DNA from: BJHQ01 sp964654285
GTDB taxonomy: Bacteria > Planctomycetota > UBA11346
Reading direction: 5' to 3'
Assembly: GCA_964654285.1 (NCBI GenBank)
Contig: CAZZJC010000019.1
Location: 1 to 64,000 of the forward strand
DNA length: 64,000 nt
Below are positions 17,487 to 25,916 of this stretch, one piece after another. Positions within the stretch are counted from its first letter, which is position 1. Each line of letters begins with the position of its first letter. The translations under genes and the position numbers were made by a program. Under the pieces are notes generated by a model. It had not been told where the DNA came from, searched no databases, and was given only the letters and a program-made list of their open reading frames with translations.

Positions 17487-18557
17487 ATGAACCCCAATGC
17501 CGTCTACAGCGACCTGAAATTGTTCCAGTTCCCGGACAAGATCGCCTCCCTGCCGCGCGAGGGGGCCGTGCTTCCGCCGCTCCACGTCCGGATCAAGCCG
17601 GTCAACGCCTGCAACCACCGCTGCTCCTATTGCGCCTATCTCGAACCGCATCTCGAACTCGGGGCCGAGATGAACAAGAAGGACATCATCCCCTGGCCCA
17701 AGATGCAGGAGATCATCGAGGACCTGGTCGCGATGGAGGTCAAGGCGGTGACCTTCAGCGGTGGTGGCGAGCCGTTCCTCTACCAGCATCTCGCCGAATG
17801 CGTGGATCGCCTGACCGCCGGCGGAGTCAAGGTCGCGAGCCTGACCAATGGTTCACGCCTGACCGGCGATGTCGCCCGAGCCTTCGCCGCGAAGGCGACC
17901 TGGCTGCGCGTCTCGATCGACGGCTGGGATGACGAAAGCTATGGGAAATACCGCAACATCCCCAGCGGAGCCTTCACCCAGCTCCTGGCCAACATGGCGG
18001 CGTTCAAGGCCCTGGGCGGCAAGTGCCGGCTCGGGGTGTGCATGAACGTGGACGCCACCAATGCGGCGCACATCTACGACCTCTGCCGCAAGGCCAAGGA
18101 GGTCGGGGTCGACAGCTTCAAGATCGCCGAGGTCGTGGTCAGCAATGACGGGGTGGCGAATGCCAAGTACCACCAGCCCTTCGCCCAGGTCGTCGAGGAC
18201 CAGATCAAGCGCGTCCAGGACGAGCTGCGCAGCCCCACCTACGAGATCTATCCTGCGTACCACATCATGGCGCGGAGCTTCAGCAAGACGTACGACTGGT
18301 GCCCGTTCATGCAGATCAACCCGGTCATCGGCGCCGACCTCTGCGTCTATACCTGCCACGACAAGGCGTATACCACCGGTGGCCGCCTGGGTTCGTTCGC
18401 CGATCTGCGCTTCCGCGACTTCTGGATGGAAAGCAAGGATCGCTTCTTCGGCATCAAGCCTTCCCGCGACTGCACCCATCATTGCATGGCGCATTCCAAG
18501 AACGAACTTGCCTTCCGCTATCTCGACCTGCTCGATGAGCACTCGGCCTTCGTATGA
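17487..18557 (+). CDS. Radical SAM/SPASM-like enzyme (paralogue 2)
   Basis: A 356-residue radical SAM protein with C42, C46 and C49 in NACNHRCSYCAYLEP, the GGGEP motif in VTFSGGGEPFLYQH, and a C-terminal set of cysteines (YDWCPFMQ, DLCVYTCHDKAY, RDCTHHCMAHSK). These resemble a SPASM domain holding extra iron-sulfur clusters. It is similar in length and layout to the proteins at 13457-14551 and 18621-19727, which suggests duplication inside the cluster. Function unknown; the context favours a sugar oxidation or epimerisation. Confidence 0.85.
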   Translation: MNPNAVYSDLKLFQFPDKIASLPREGAVLPPLHVRIKPVNACNHRCSYCAYLEPHLELGAEMNKKDIIPWPKMQEIIEDLVAMEVKAVTFSGGGEPFLYQHLAECVDRLTAGGVKVASLTNGSRLTGDVARAFAAKATWLRVSIDGWDDESYGKYRNIPSGAFTQLLANMAAFKALGGKCRLGVCMNVDATNAAHIYDLCRKAKEVGVDSFKIAEVVVSNDGVANAKYHQPFAQVVEDQIKRVQDELRSPTYEIYPAYHIMARSFSKTYDWCPFMQINPVIGADLCVYTCHDKAYTTGGRLGSFADLRFRDFWMESKDRFFGIKPSRDCTHHCMAHSKNELAFRYLDLLDEHSAFV

Positions 18558-18620
18558 TGGGCGTCCTTGTGATCAGCCCATCCCAGCATCCTCCCCACCC
18601 CAGGAAATAGGCGACCAGCC

Positions 18621-19727
18621 ATGACGAAGTTCGATCTTGATGGTCACAAATTGCGCTGGCACAAGGAACGGGTCGAGGCGTGGCTGCGTGGCGAACGCAT
18701 CGCTCCGATCACCATCGACATGGCCCTGACCCGGCGCTGCACCTACAAATGCGTCTACTGCTATTCGATGCTTCAGGAAAATGATGAAAAACGCATGACC
18801 CGTGAGGTCATCGCCAACTTCCTCGATGACGCGGCCGAGGCCGGGGTCAAGGCGGTGAGTTTCGTCAGCGACGGCGAGAGCACGTGCAGTCCGCACCTCT
18901 ACGATGCCATCGTCCACGGCAAGTCGCGCGGTCTGGACATGGCGCTGGGCACCAACGGCCATCTGCTCAAGCGCGAACGGCTGGAGGACATCCTGCCGGC
19001 CCTGACCTACCTCCGTTTCAACGTCAGCGCCGGCGAGCCCAGCCGCTACGCCGAGATCCATGGGGTCAGCGAGCAGCATTACCACGATGTGATGGAGACC
19101 GTCCGCCAGGCGATCGCGATCAAGCGACGCCGCAACCTGCCGATCACCATCGGACTGCAGATGGTCCTGATGCCGCACTTCCACGACCAGATCCTGCCCA
19201 CCGCCCGGCTGGGAGCGGAACTCGGCGTCGATTACACCGTGATCAAGCACTGCAGCGACGACGAGTTCGGCACCCTGGGGGTCAAGTACGAGCAGTACTT
19301 CGATCTTGCCGACAGCCTGCGGGCGGCGGAGGCGCTTTCGACCGACTCCTACCAGGTCTCGGCCAAATGGTCGAAGATCATGAGCGGAGGGAAACGCCAC
19401 TACAGCAAGTGCTTCGGCCCGCCCTTCATCATGCAGATGTCCGGTTCAGGACTGGTGGCGCCCTGCGGCATGCTCTTCAACCAGCGTTACGAGGACAACT
19501 TCCATATCGGCAACATCGTCGACCAGCGCTTCCGCGACATCCTGCGCTCCGACCGCTATTGGGCGGTGATGGACCGCATCCGCAGCAAGCTCTTCGACCC
19601 GCGATCGATGTGCGGTTCGCTCTGCCTCCAGCACAAGGTCAACGAGTTCCTCTGGGATGTGAAGGAAGGCGGCGCCACCGTGGCCCTGCCGGAAGGGCCG
19701 ATGCCGCAGCACGTCAACTTCATCTGA
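18621..19727 (+). CDS. Radical SAM/SPASM-like enzyme (paralogue 3)
   Basis: A 368-residue radical SAM protein with C40, C44 and C47 in RRCTYKCVYCYS. The second motif, VSDGEST, replaces the usual GGEP, and the auxiliary cysteines are SKCFGPPF, APCGMLF and MCGSLCLQH. It ends in HVNFI like paralogue 1 and opens with the same KLRWHKERVEAWLRGERIAP type of segment (compare KLHLHPRRVADWLEGRNIAP). The two are therefore close relatives. They may act on similar substrates in successive steps. Confidence 0.85.
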   Translation: MTKFDLDGHKLRWHKERVEAWLRGERIAPITIDMALTRRCTYKCVYCYSMLQENDEKRMTREVIANFLDDAAEAGVKAVSFVSDGESTCSPHLYDAIVHGKSRGLDMALGTNGHLLKRERLEDILPALTYLRFNVSAGEPSRYAEIHGVSEQHYHDVMETVRQAIAIKRRRNLPITIGLQMVLMPHFHDQILPTARLGAELGVDYTVIKHCSDDEFGTLGVKYEQYFDLADSLRAAEALSTDSYQVSAKWSKIMSGGKRHYSKCFGPPFIMQMSGSGLVAPCGMLFNQRYEDNFHIGNIVDQRFRDILRSDRYWAVMDRIRSKLFDPRSMCGSLCLQHKVNEFLWDVKEGGATVALPEGPMPQHVNFI

Positions 19728-19746
19728 TGCAACCGCGAGGGAAGCC

Positions 19747-20865
19747 ATGAGCGACGAGAAGAAAGTCCCGTATGTCGATCTCCCCGCGCATTACGCCGGC
19801 ATGCGCCAGGAGATCCTCGACATCCTCGACCGCATGCATGCCCAGGGCAGGTTCATCCTGCGCGGCGAGGTCGCGGAGTTCGAAACCGCCATGGGCGGTT
19901 ATCTCGGCGTCCCCCATGTGGTCGGGGTCAACAGCGGCACCGATGCGCTGTTCCTGGCCCTGCACGCCCTGGGCGTCGGTCCCGGGGACGAGGTGATCAC
20001 CGTCGCCCACACCTTCGTCGCCACCGTCGCCGCGATCGTCCACCATGGCGCGACCCCGGTGCTCATCGACATCGGCGCCGACCACAACCTCGATCCCGCC
20101 CGCTTGGAGGCGGCGATCACCCCACGGACCAAGGCCGTCATCCCGGTGCACATGAACGGCCGGATGTGCGACATGGCGGCGATCCTGGCCATCGCCCGCC
20201 GGCATGGACTGAAGGTGGTCGAGGACACCGCCCAGGGCCTGGGTGCGAAGCGCGATGGCCGCATGGCCGGGACGGTGGGCGATATCGGCTGCTTCAGCCT
20301 GCATCCGATGAAGAACCTCAGCGTCGGCGGCGATGGCGGATTCATCACCACCCGCGATCCGGCGCTGGATGCGACGCTGCGCTGCCTGCGCAACCATGGC
20401 CAGCGCAGCAAGGACGACCTCGCCTGCTTCGGTTTCAACAGCCGCCTCGACAACATCCATGCCGCGGTCGCCCTGGCCAAGCTGCCGCATCTGCCCCGCT
20501 GGCTTGAGCGCCGACGTGCGTTGGCCTCCAGATACAGCGAGGCGCTGGCCGGTGTCGGCGACCTCTGCCTGTCCGCCCGGCCGCGACCTGAAACCGATGG
20601 CCCTTACGATGTCTTCAGCTCCTACGTCATCACCAGCGGGGTGCGGGACGCGCTGGTCGCCCACCTGCGCGCGAGCGGCATCGAGATCTTCATCCACTGG
20701 CAGGTCCCGCTGCATCGGCAGCCCGGGTTGCGACTCGGCGGATGCTCGCTGCCGAACACCGAGGCGCTGTCGCGGAACGTCTTCTCGCTCCCGGTGCAGC
20801 CGGAACTCAGCGACCAGGACCAGTCCGTGGTCATCGACGCCGTGCGGGCGTTCTTCCGGAAATGA
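19747..20865 (+). CDS. DegT/DnrJ/EryC1 family PLP-dependent sugar aminotransferase
   Basis: A 372-residue aminotransferase. It has the SGTDALFLALHALGVGPGDE motif, the EDTAQGLGA segment and the PLP-binding Lys K189 in FSLHPMKNLSVGGDGGF. Enzymes of this family transfer an amino group from glutamate to a keto-sugar nucleotide. The glycan therefore very likely contains an amino sugar, with the keto intermediate supplied by a neighbouring SDR enzyme. Its stop overlaps the start of the next epimerase gene (ATGA). Confidence 0.92.
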   Translation: MSDEKKVPYVDLPAHYAGMRQEILDILDRMHAQGRFILRGEVAEFETAMGGYLGVPHVVGVNSGTDALFLALHALGVGPGDEVITVAHTFVATVAAIVHHGATPVLIDIGADHNLDPARLEAAITPRTKAVIPVHMNGRMCDMAAILAIARRHGLKVVEDTAQGLGAKRDGRMAGTVGDIGCFSLHPMKNLSVGGDGGFITTRDPALDATLRCLRNHGQRSKDDLACFGFNSRLDNIHAAVALAKLPHLPRWLERRRALASRYSEALAGVGDLCLSARPRPETDGPYDVFSSYVITSGVRDALVAHLRASGIEIFIHWQVPLHRQPGLRLGGCSLPNTEALSRNVFSLPVQPELSDQDQSVVIDAVRAFFRK

Positions 20866-21836
20866 GCGGACCGGTGGTCAGTGACGCGCACGATGCCGGG
20901 TGGCTGCAGGGCCAACGCCTGCTCGTCACCGGTGCCAGCGGGTTCTTTGGGCGGAAGCTCATCGTTCACCTGCTGGCCCAGGGCGCGCAGGTGGTCGCCT
21001 TCGACCCGGTTCCGCCTGGACCGCAGATGGTGGCGCTGCCAGGTCTGAGTTTCCACCAGGGATCCCTCCTGGATCAGGCGGCCTTGGACACGGCCTTGGC
21101 GCAATGCGATGGGGTGTTCCATCTCGCCGGGATCAGCCGGGTCGCGACCGCACGGGAGAAGCCAGGTGATTGCGTGGCGGTCAACATCCAGGGGATGACC
21201 AATCTGCTGGAGGCGGTGCGGACCGGCAGCGCCAAACCCTGGCTCTGCTGGACCAGCACCACCTCCGTCCACCGCACCGGTTCGGGACGTTTCCCCACCA
21301 CGCTCTATGCGGTGACCAAGCTGGCGGCCGAGATGGTCACCGACGCCTATGTCAGGGATTTCGGTCTGCGGGTGATGACGTGTTTCTTCCCCGAACTGTT
21401 CGGCAGCGGCGATGACCATCCCGGCAAGGTCCACATGATCTTCGCCCGGCGTTCGCTCGCCGGACTGCCCCTGGAAATCCGCGATGCGGAAGTGACCTAC
21501 GATTACGTCCACGTGCGCGACGCGGTGGAGACCCTCCTGGCCGGCGCGGACGCGATCCGCGCCGCCCCGCCCGGCGCGCACGAGCGCGTCCGCCTCACCA
21601 GCGGTCGGCGGGTGAACCTGGTCGAACTCGCGCGCGCATTCATCCGCATCGCCGGCAGCACCTCGCCCCTGGTCGTCGCTGCGCAGGGAGTCGGCAGCCA
21701 GGCGCCCCAGGCCGGCGATGATCCCAGCATCCCCGTCACCACGGCCACCCTGGGTCTGGAGGACGGCATCCGCATCCTGCTTGACGAATGCCGGACGACC
21801 GCGATCCCGCCCATAGCCCGAGCAGCCACCACCTGA
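20862..21836 (+). CDS. NAD-dependent epimerase/dehydratase (extended SDR), variant active site
   Basis: A 324-residue extended SDR. The cofactor loop is LLVTGASGFFGRKL, the active-site Tyr and Lys are in LYAVTKLAAEM, and FFPELFGSG follows. It probably modifies a nucleotide sugar, like the SDR at 12456-13460. I start it at the ATG at 20862, which overlaps the TGA of the aminotransferase gene, the pattern used throughout this cluster. A longer reading from further upstream would overlap the aminotransferase and is unlikely. Confidence 0.83.
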   Translation: MSGPVVSDAHDAGWLQGQRLLVTGASGFFGRKLIVHLLAQGAQVVAFDPVPPGPQMVALPGLSFHQGSLLDQAALDTALAQCDGVFHLAGISRVATAREKPGDCVAVNIQGMTNLLEAVRTGSAKPWLCWTSTTSVHRTGSGRFPTTLYAVTKLAAEMVTDAYVRDFGLRVMTCFFPELFGSGDDHPGKVHMIFARRSLAGLPLEIRDAEVTYDYVHVRDAVETLLAGADAIRAAPPGAHERVRLTSGRRVNLVELARAFIRIAGSTSPLVVAAQGVGSQAPQAGDDPSIPVTTATLGLEDGIRILLDECRTTAIPPIARAATT

Positions 21837-21844
21837 GCTCGACC

Positions 21845-22999
21845 ATGCAACGACTCCGCCATCTGGCCATCTTCCTGCCCTGCACCAATCCCTTCTATCT
21901 CGGACTGCTGGTCGGCATGAAGCGCGGCTTCGAGGCGGTCGGCGTCACCGTGAGCGGCTGGACCGAACTGCCCGATGAGGTGTCCTACCTCGAATTCGTC
22001 CGCCTGGTCAAACCTGACGCCATCCTGGAGATGAACCGCACCCGTCGGCAGCGTCCCTACCTGCCACGCGAGGTCGGGCACATCTCCTGGATGGTCGACA
22101 GCGCCGAATGGCCGTATGACCAGCTGGGCGACAGCGAACTCATCTATTTCATCGGTCGGCATTGGGCCGATCGCTTCCGTGCACGCTCGCAGGGATTCGT
22201 CGACTGGCTGCCACCCGGGACCGATCCCGTCGCGTATGCCTTCGGCCAGGCCGAGCCGATCTCGCGGTTCGGATTCGCCGGCCACATCCCGAAACCGTGG
22301 ACGGCTGAGCAGGAGGCCCGGGTGGTGGCATCGACGCCGCAGGGAAATCTCGATTTCGGCCGGCTTTTCCGGTGGTGCTGCGAACGCTGGCGGGTGCCGC
22401 CAGCGGGGTTCGACAACGAATGCTATCTCGCGGATGCCCTGGCGGCAGCGGCGGCGAGGTTGGGCGTTCCGGTGGAACTGGCCGATCCGCGCCTGCGCTA
22501 CGACATCTCCTGCCGCACGGTGCGCCTGATCAACCGCACCTGGCTCGCCGACACCGTGCTGGAGGTGTCGCCATCATTCCGTCTCGGCGGCCCGCCCAAC
22601 TGGCCGCTCTATCCGCGCTATGCTCCCCATTACATCGGACCGCTCCATGGCGCCCAGGCGCTTGGCGATTTCTACCGGACCTCGCAGTTCAACCTCCACG
22701 AGGGGGTCGGGCCGCATTTCCGGGTCTTCGATTGCCTGGCCGCAGGCGGGCTCCTGTTCTGCCGCCGCGCTGCCGACAACGACCTGCCTGGTGGTCTCGC
22801 CAGCGTGCTCGAACCCGGCCGCCACTACCTGGAGTTCGGCGATTCCGCCGAACTGCGCGCTCAGACCGACGATCTCGTCAGGCATCCCGAACGGAGGTCG
22901 GACATCATCCAGGCGGCGCGTGCCCAGGTCGAGCGGGAGCACTCCTGGGCGGTGCGCGCCCGCAAGATCGTCGACGATTACCAGCGGGTCATGGCGTGA
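21845..22999 (+). CDS. CgeB-like glycosyltransferase without the extra N-terminal domain
   Basis: A 384-residue GT-B-type protein. It begins HLAIFLPCTNPFYLGLLVGM and later shows HISWMVDSAEWPYD, QFNLHEGVGPHFRVFDCLAAGGLLF and a C-terminal SWAVRARKIVDDY helix typical of CgeB or spore-coat-type glycosyltransferases. It resembles the catalytic parts of the proteins at 10972-12459 and 32124-33653 in layout but lacks their N-terminal domain. Start at the ATG at 21845, eight bases after the SDR stop. Donor and acceptor unknown. Confidence 0.72.
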   Translation: MQRLRHLAIFLPCTNPFYLGLLVGMKRGFEAVGVTVSGWTELPDEVSYLEFVRLVKPDAILEMNRTRRQRPYLPREVGHISWMVDSAEWPYDQLGDSELIYFIGRHWADRFRARSQGFVDWLPPGTDPVAYAFGQAEPISRFGFAGHIPKPWTAEQEARVVASTPQGNLDFGRLFRWCCERWRVPPAGFDNECYLADALAAAAARLGVPVELADPRLRYDISCRTVRLINRTWLADTVLEVSPSFRLGGPPNWPLYPRYAPHYIGPLHGAQALGDFYRTSQFNLHEGVGPHFRVFDCLAAGGLLFCRRAADNDLPGGLASVLEPGRHYLEFGDSAELRAQTDDLVRHPERRSDIIQAARAQVEREHSWAVRARKIVDDYQRVMA

Positions 23000-24078
23000 G
23001 CCGCGCTGCCGGGAGGAAACCGCTGCTGGCGGTCAAACCGGGTTTGCGAATGCGCGGTTTCTACGGCGGCGAGGTCCACGCGCATCTGCGCCAGGATCCG
23101 GATGCGGCCTTGGACAGGTATCGCCGCCGGATCGGTCGCGAACTCGCCGCCGTCGGACTGGATGCGCGGGCGGTACGGGGTCGGACGGTGCTCGATGTCG
23201 GCACCGGTTTCCAATCCATCGTCTTCGCCGAACTGGGCGCGGCGCGGGTCTTCCATCTCGATATCGATCCGGTCCAGGTCGCCTGGACCCGCCGTGAGGC
23301 GCGCCGGCGGGATATGCCGATCACCTCGACCGTCGCGGATCTCACCCGCGATCTCGGGCCGGCGGCCGATCTCGACCTGGTGTTCCTCTGCGGCGTCTAT
23401 CACCACCTGCCGTTGCCGTGCGGACTGTTCACCCGCCTGGCGGCGCGTTGCCGTCCCGCGGCGGCGATCTATCTGCGGTGCTACCGCTCCGGCACCTGGA
23501 GCCGCTGGCTCATGGCGCGGCTCCGGCCGTTGGCCGCCGGTCTCAGCCCCGCCGTGATCCGGCGTGCCTTTCACGCGATGCATCCGCTGGAGGACAATCG
23601 GCAGTTCCTGTCAGACCTGATCGATGACCTGTTCGTGCCGGTCTGGGGCTGCTTCGATCCTTGGCGATTCCAGGACGCCGCCCGGCGTGACGGCATGGAA
23701 TGCCAGGATCCGGAGCCGGCGCAGGGCTTCGCGCACAGCGACGAGAATGTCCGTCTGCTGTTTCGCCTCGGTCAGGATCCGCGCCGGGCCTGCCGGGCGC
23801 TTGATGCGGTGCGGCCGGTGGACCAGTTGCGGTTGTCTGTTGCGGTCGGTCGCCAGCCGACGCGCCTGGACTGGAATCGTTTCGCGGCCCGGATCGCCCG
23901 GCTTCCGGCCTGGGAGCGTGCCGTCCGCGTCATCTCCCTCGCCAGACTGATGCGGACGATGCGGGTCGCCGATTATTTCAGCGTGAAGGGGATGCAACCG
24001 GATGCGGATCCTGGGGCCGAACGCGTGGCGGCATTGACAAGCATCCAAGAAGTCTGGAGGCCCGAGCTTCCACCGTGA
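22996..24078 (+). CDS. SAM-dependent methyltransferase with C-terminal extension
   Basis: About 360 residues. A methyltransferase core lies at residues ~60-170 (TVLDVGTGFQSIVFAEL for motif I, VFHLDIDPVQV, LVFLCGVYHHLPLP), followed by ~190 residues I do not recognise. I start it at the GTG at 22996, overlapping the stop of the glycosyltransferase; an ATG at 23050 (MRGFYGGE) is the alternative. A far longer open frame exists upstream but is only the shadow of the glycosyltransferase gene. Likely role: methyl transfer to a glycan part. Confidence 0.75.
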   Translation: MSRAAGRKPLLAVKPGLRMRGFYGGEVHAHLRQDPDAALDRYRRRIGRELAAVGLDARAVRGRTVLDVGTGFQSIVFAELGAARVFHLDIDPVQVAWTRREARRRDMPITSTVADLTRDLGPAADLDLVFLCGVYHHLPLPCGLFTRLAARCRPAAAIYLRCYRSGTWSRWLMARLRPLAAGLSPAVIRRAFHAMHPLEDNRQFLSDLIDDLFVPVWGCFDPWRFQDAARRDGMECQDPEPAQGFAHSDENVRLLFRLGQDPRRACRALDAVRPVDQLRLSVAVGRQPTRLDWNRFAARIARLPAWERAVRVISLARLMRTMRVADYFSVKGMQPDADPGAERVAALTSIQEVWRPELPP

Positions 24079-24163
24079 CCGCCGCTGGGCAGGGCGATCC
24101 TCCGGCATCAATCCGGTTCGGCGCTGGCACGGGCGATGCTTGAAGCCGGGTTCAGGAGCCTGC

Positions 24164-24709
24164 ATGAGCGATACCCGCCCACCGGTGTTGTTTCTCGATG
24201 CGAAGCAGGCGTTGGAATACGTCGCTCTTGCCGGGGAATCCAGCGGGGCGACGGCCTATCTGCTGGCCCAGGAGCCGCTGTCCGGGGCGCCGCCCCAATT
24301 GGTGCACGTGCCGCCGGATCGCCTCGTCGCCTTCTTCATTGATTCGGGACGGGCGCTGCCGACCGAGGTCGTGTTCCCGCCGGACTATGGGACCGACCTG
24401 TGCGAAAGCCTGCGGAACGATCTCGCCACCTTGTTCGCGCAGGTGGAACAGCGCCGATCGCCGCCGTTGGAGGGCGAGAAGCTGGAGCGCGAACTCTGCG
24501 CCTTCATCGGCAACCGCTTCGGCGATGGTGCGCCGGTCGGTCGGGATGAGTCGCTGTTCTACAGCGGTCTAGTGGATTCCCTCGGGATCAGCCTGATCTG
24601 CGCCGAGATCTCCGCCCGCTCCGGCCGCGAGATCCTCGGCCCTGAACTGGTCGAGAACGACCTCGACACCGTCCACCTGCTGGTCTCCCATGTCCTCGCC
24701 AAGCGCTGA
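24164..24709 (+). CDS. Acyl/peptidyl carrier protein with cluster-specific N-terminal domain
   Basis: A 181-residue two-domain protein. Residues ~105-181 form a carrier-protein fold with the phosphopantetheine site S139 in YSGLVDSLGISLI. Residues ~7-95 are homologous to the N-terminal domains of the two glycosyltransferases at 10972-12459 and 32124-33653 (FLDAKQALEYV, AYLLAQEPL, LVHVPPDRLV, RALPTEVVFP). A clear AGGAG site precedes the ATG at 24164. It probably carries an acyl group made or loaded by the AMP-ligase at 25913-27745; the shared domain may bring it to the glycosyltransferases. Confidence 0.8.
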   Translation: MSDTRPPVLFLDAKQALEYVALAGESSGATAYLLAQEPLSGAPPQLVHVPPDRLVAFFIDSGRALPTEVVFPPDYGTDLCESLRNDLATLFAQVEQRRSPPLEGEKLERELCAFIGNRFGDGAPVGRDESLFYSGLVDSLGISLICAEISARSGREILGPELVENDLDTVHLLVSHVLAKR

Positions 24710-25916
24710 TCCCGTTCCGGAACTCAACCTGGTCCTGCATGGACCGGCCTCGGCTCCGGGAGGCGCAGGCGTGCCGTACAAGGCGTTCCTCCAGCTTCCC
24801 GTCGGCGGCCTGCGTCCGGACGGCATCCTCGTGGTGCTCTTCCAGGGCCGCGAGGCGCTGCAGAACAGCTTCACCTACAAGCGGATCCGCCGCACCCTCG
24901 CCGCCGCCGGGCACGCCGTGCTGGGAGTGAACTTCCGTGGTTCGGAAGTGTACATGGACGATCAGCGGTTCATTGCCGAGATCGGCCACAGCGTGGTCCA
25001 GCAGGTGCTGCGCGAGCAGGCGGACCCGCAGGCCTTTTCGCACCAGTCCGATTGGCTGATCCGTCCACCTGCCGGTTTCACCACCAATCGTCTGGCCGCT
25101 GCCGAACTCGCCCGCGAATGGCCCGACCAGACCTTCGATTACGGCAGTCTGCAGGCGCTCGATGTGCTCATCGCCATGGACGCCGTGCGCGAACGGCTCG
25201 GTCGGGTGCCGCCGACCTATGCCATCTCGATCTCCTCCGGCGCCCAGGTGGCACTGACCTGCCTGCGCCTGGCGCCACGTTGCTTCCACGGCCTGCTGGC
25301 GCTCGCGCCCTTCTACCTGGCCGCCGGCAATCGCGAGACCTTCCGCACATTGATCACGGATCCGTTCATGGGTGACGATCCCATCCATCGGCGCGGACTC
25401 CGGTTCCCGTGCCCGGAACTGAAGACCTCCTTCACCCTGATGCGCAAGGTGCCGGTCCCGTTCCCGGCGGGGCGCACTCCCGGTCTGGCGAGCATCGACG
25501 ATGAACTCGACCTGCGCGATCAGGTCCGGCAACCCGGTTGGCCGGCGGATCTGCCCGCCGGATTCCGCCTCGATGCCATCACCGGAAGCAACGACCTGAT
25601 GATGCCGCTCGCTCCGCAGCAGGCTCTGCATCAGGCCTTTGCAGATGCCAAGGTGACCTGCACCATGGACATCATCGGCGAGGATCGCGCCGATGGCCGC
25701 TGTTTCTCGTCGACCGGGCACAAGCTCTGGGACGACATGGTCGCCCTCACGGATCAGGTGATGGGGCCGTGGCTCAGGACCAGGGCCGGCGAAGGCGCCA
25801 GCGCCGCCGATCCGGAACTCGGCACCGCCGCCATCCGGCGCCTGCCATCGGCCAACGGCGAATGGATCATGCGCTACCTGCCGCGACCGCACCTGACCTT
25901 CGAGCCACGGCGATGA
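24690..25916 (+). CDS. Alpha/beta-hydrolase-like protein
   Basis: A 408-residue protein with an alpha/beta-hydrolase look: an early VVLFQGREALQN oxyanion region, a central ISISSGAQVALTCL elbow with a likely nucleophile Ser, and a late SSTGHKLWDD with a candidate His. Similar large hydrolases (possibly DUF2920) occur in surface-glycan clusters, but I am not certain of that family. It overlaps the carrier-protein gene by 20 bases and the AMP-ligase gene by four. A thioesterase or acyl-transfer step on the carrier protein is the natural guess. Confidence 0.65.
   Translation: MSSPSADPVPELNLVLHGPASAPGGAGVPYKAFLQLPVGGLRPDGILVVLFQGREALQNSFTYKRIRRTLAAAGHAVLGVNFRGSEVYMDDQRFIAEIGHSVVQQVLREQADPQAFSHQSDWLIRPPAGFTTNRLAAAELAREWPDQTFDYGSLQALDVLIAMDAVRERLGRVPPTYAISISSGAQVALTCLRLAPRCFHGLLALAPFYLAAGNRETFRTLITDPFMGDDPIHRRGLRFPCPELKTSFTLMRKVPVPFPAGRTPGLASIDDELDLRDQVRQPGWPADLPAGFRLDAITGSNDLMMPLAPQQALHQAFADAKVTCTMDIIGEDRADGRCFSSTGHKLWDDMVALTDQVMGPWLRTRAGEGASAADPELGTAAIRRLPSANGEWIMRYLPRPHLTFEPRR

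Noticed and set aside
22372..22995. Longer N-terminus for the methyltransferase
   Set aside because: It overlaps the glycosyltransferase gene in another frame and shows no similarity.
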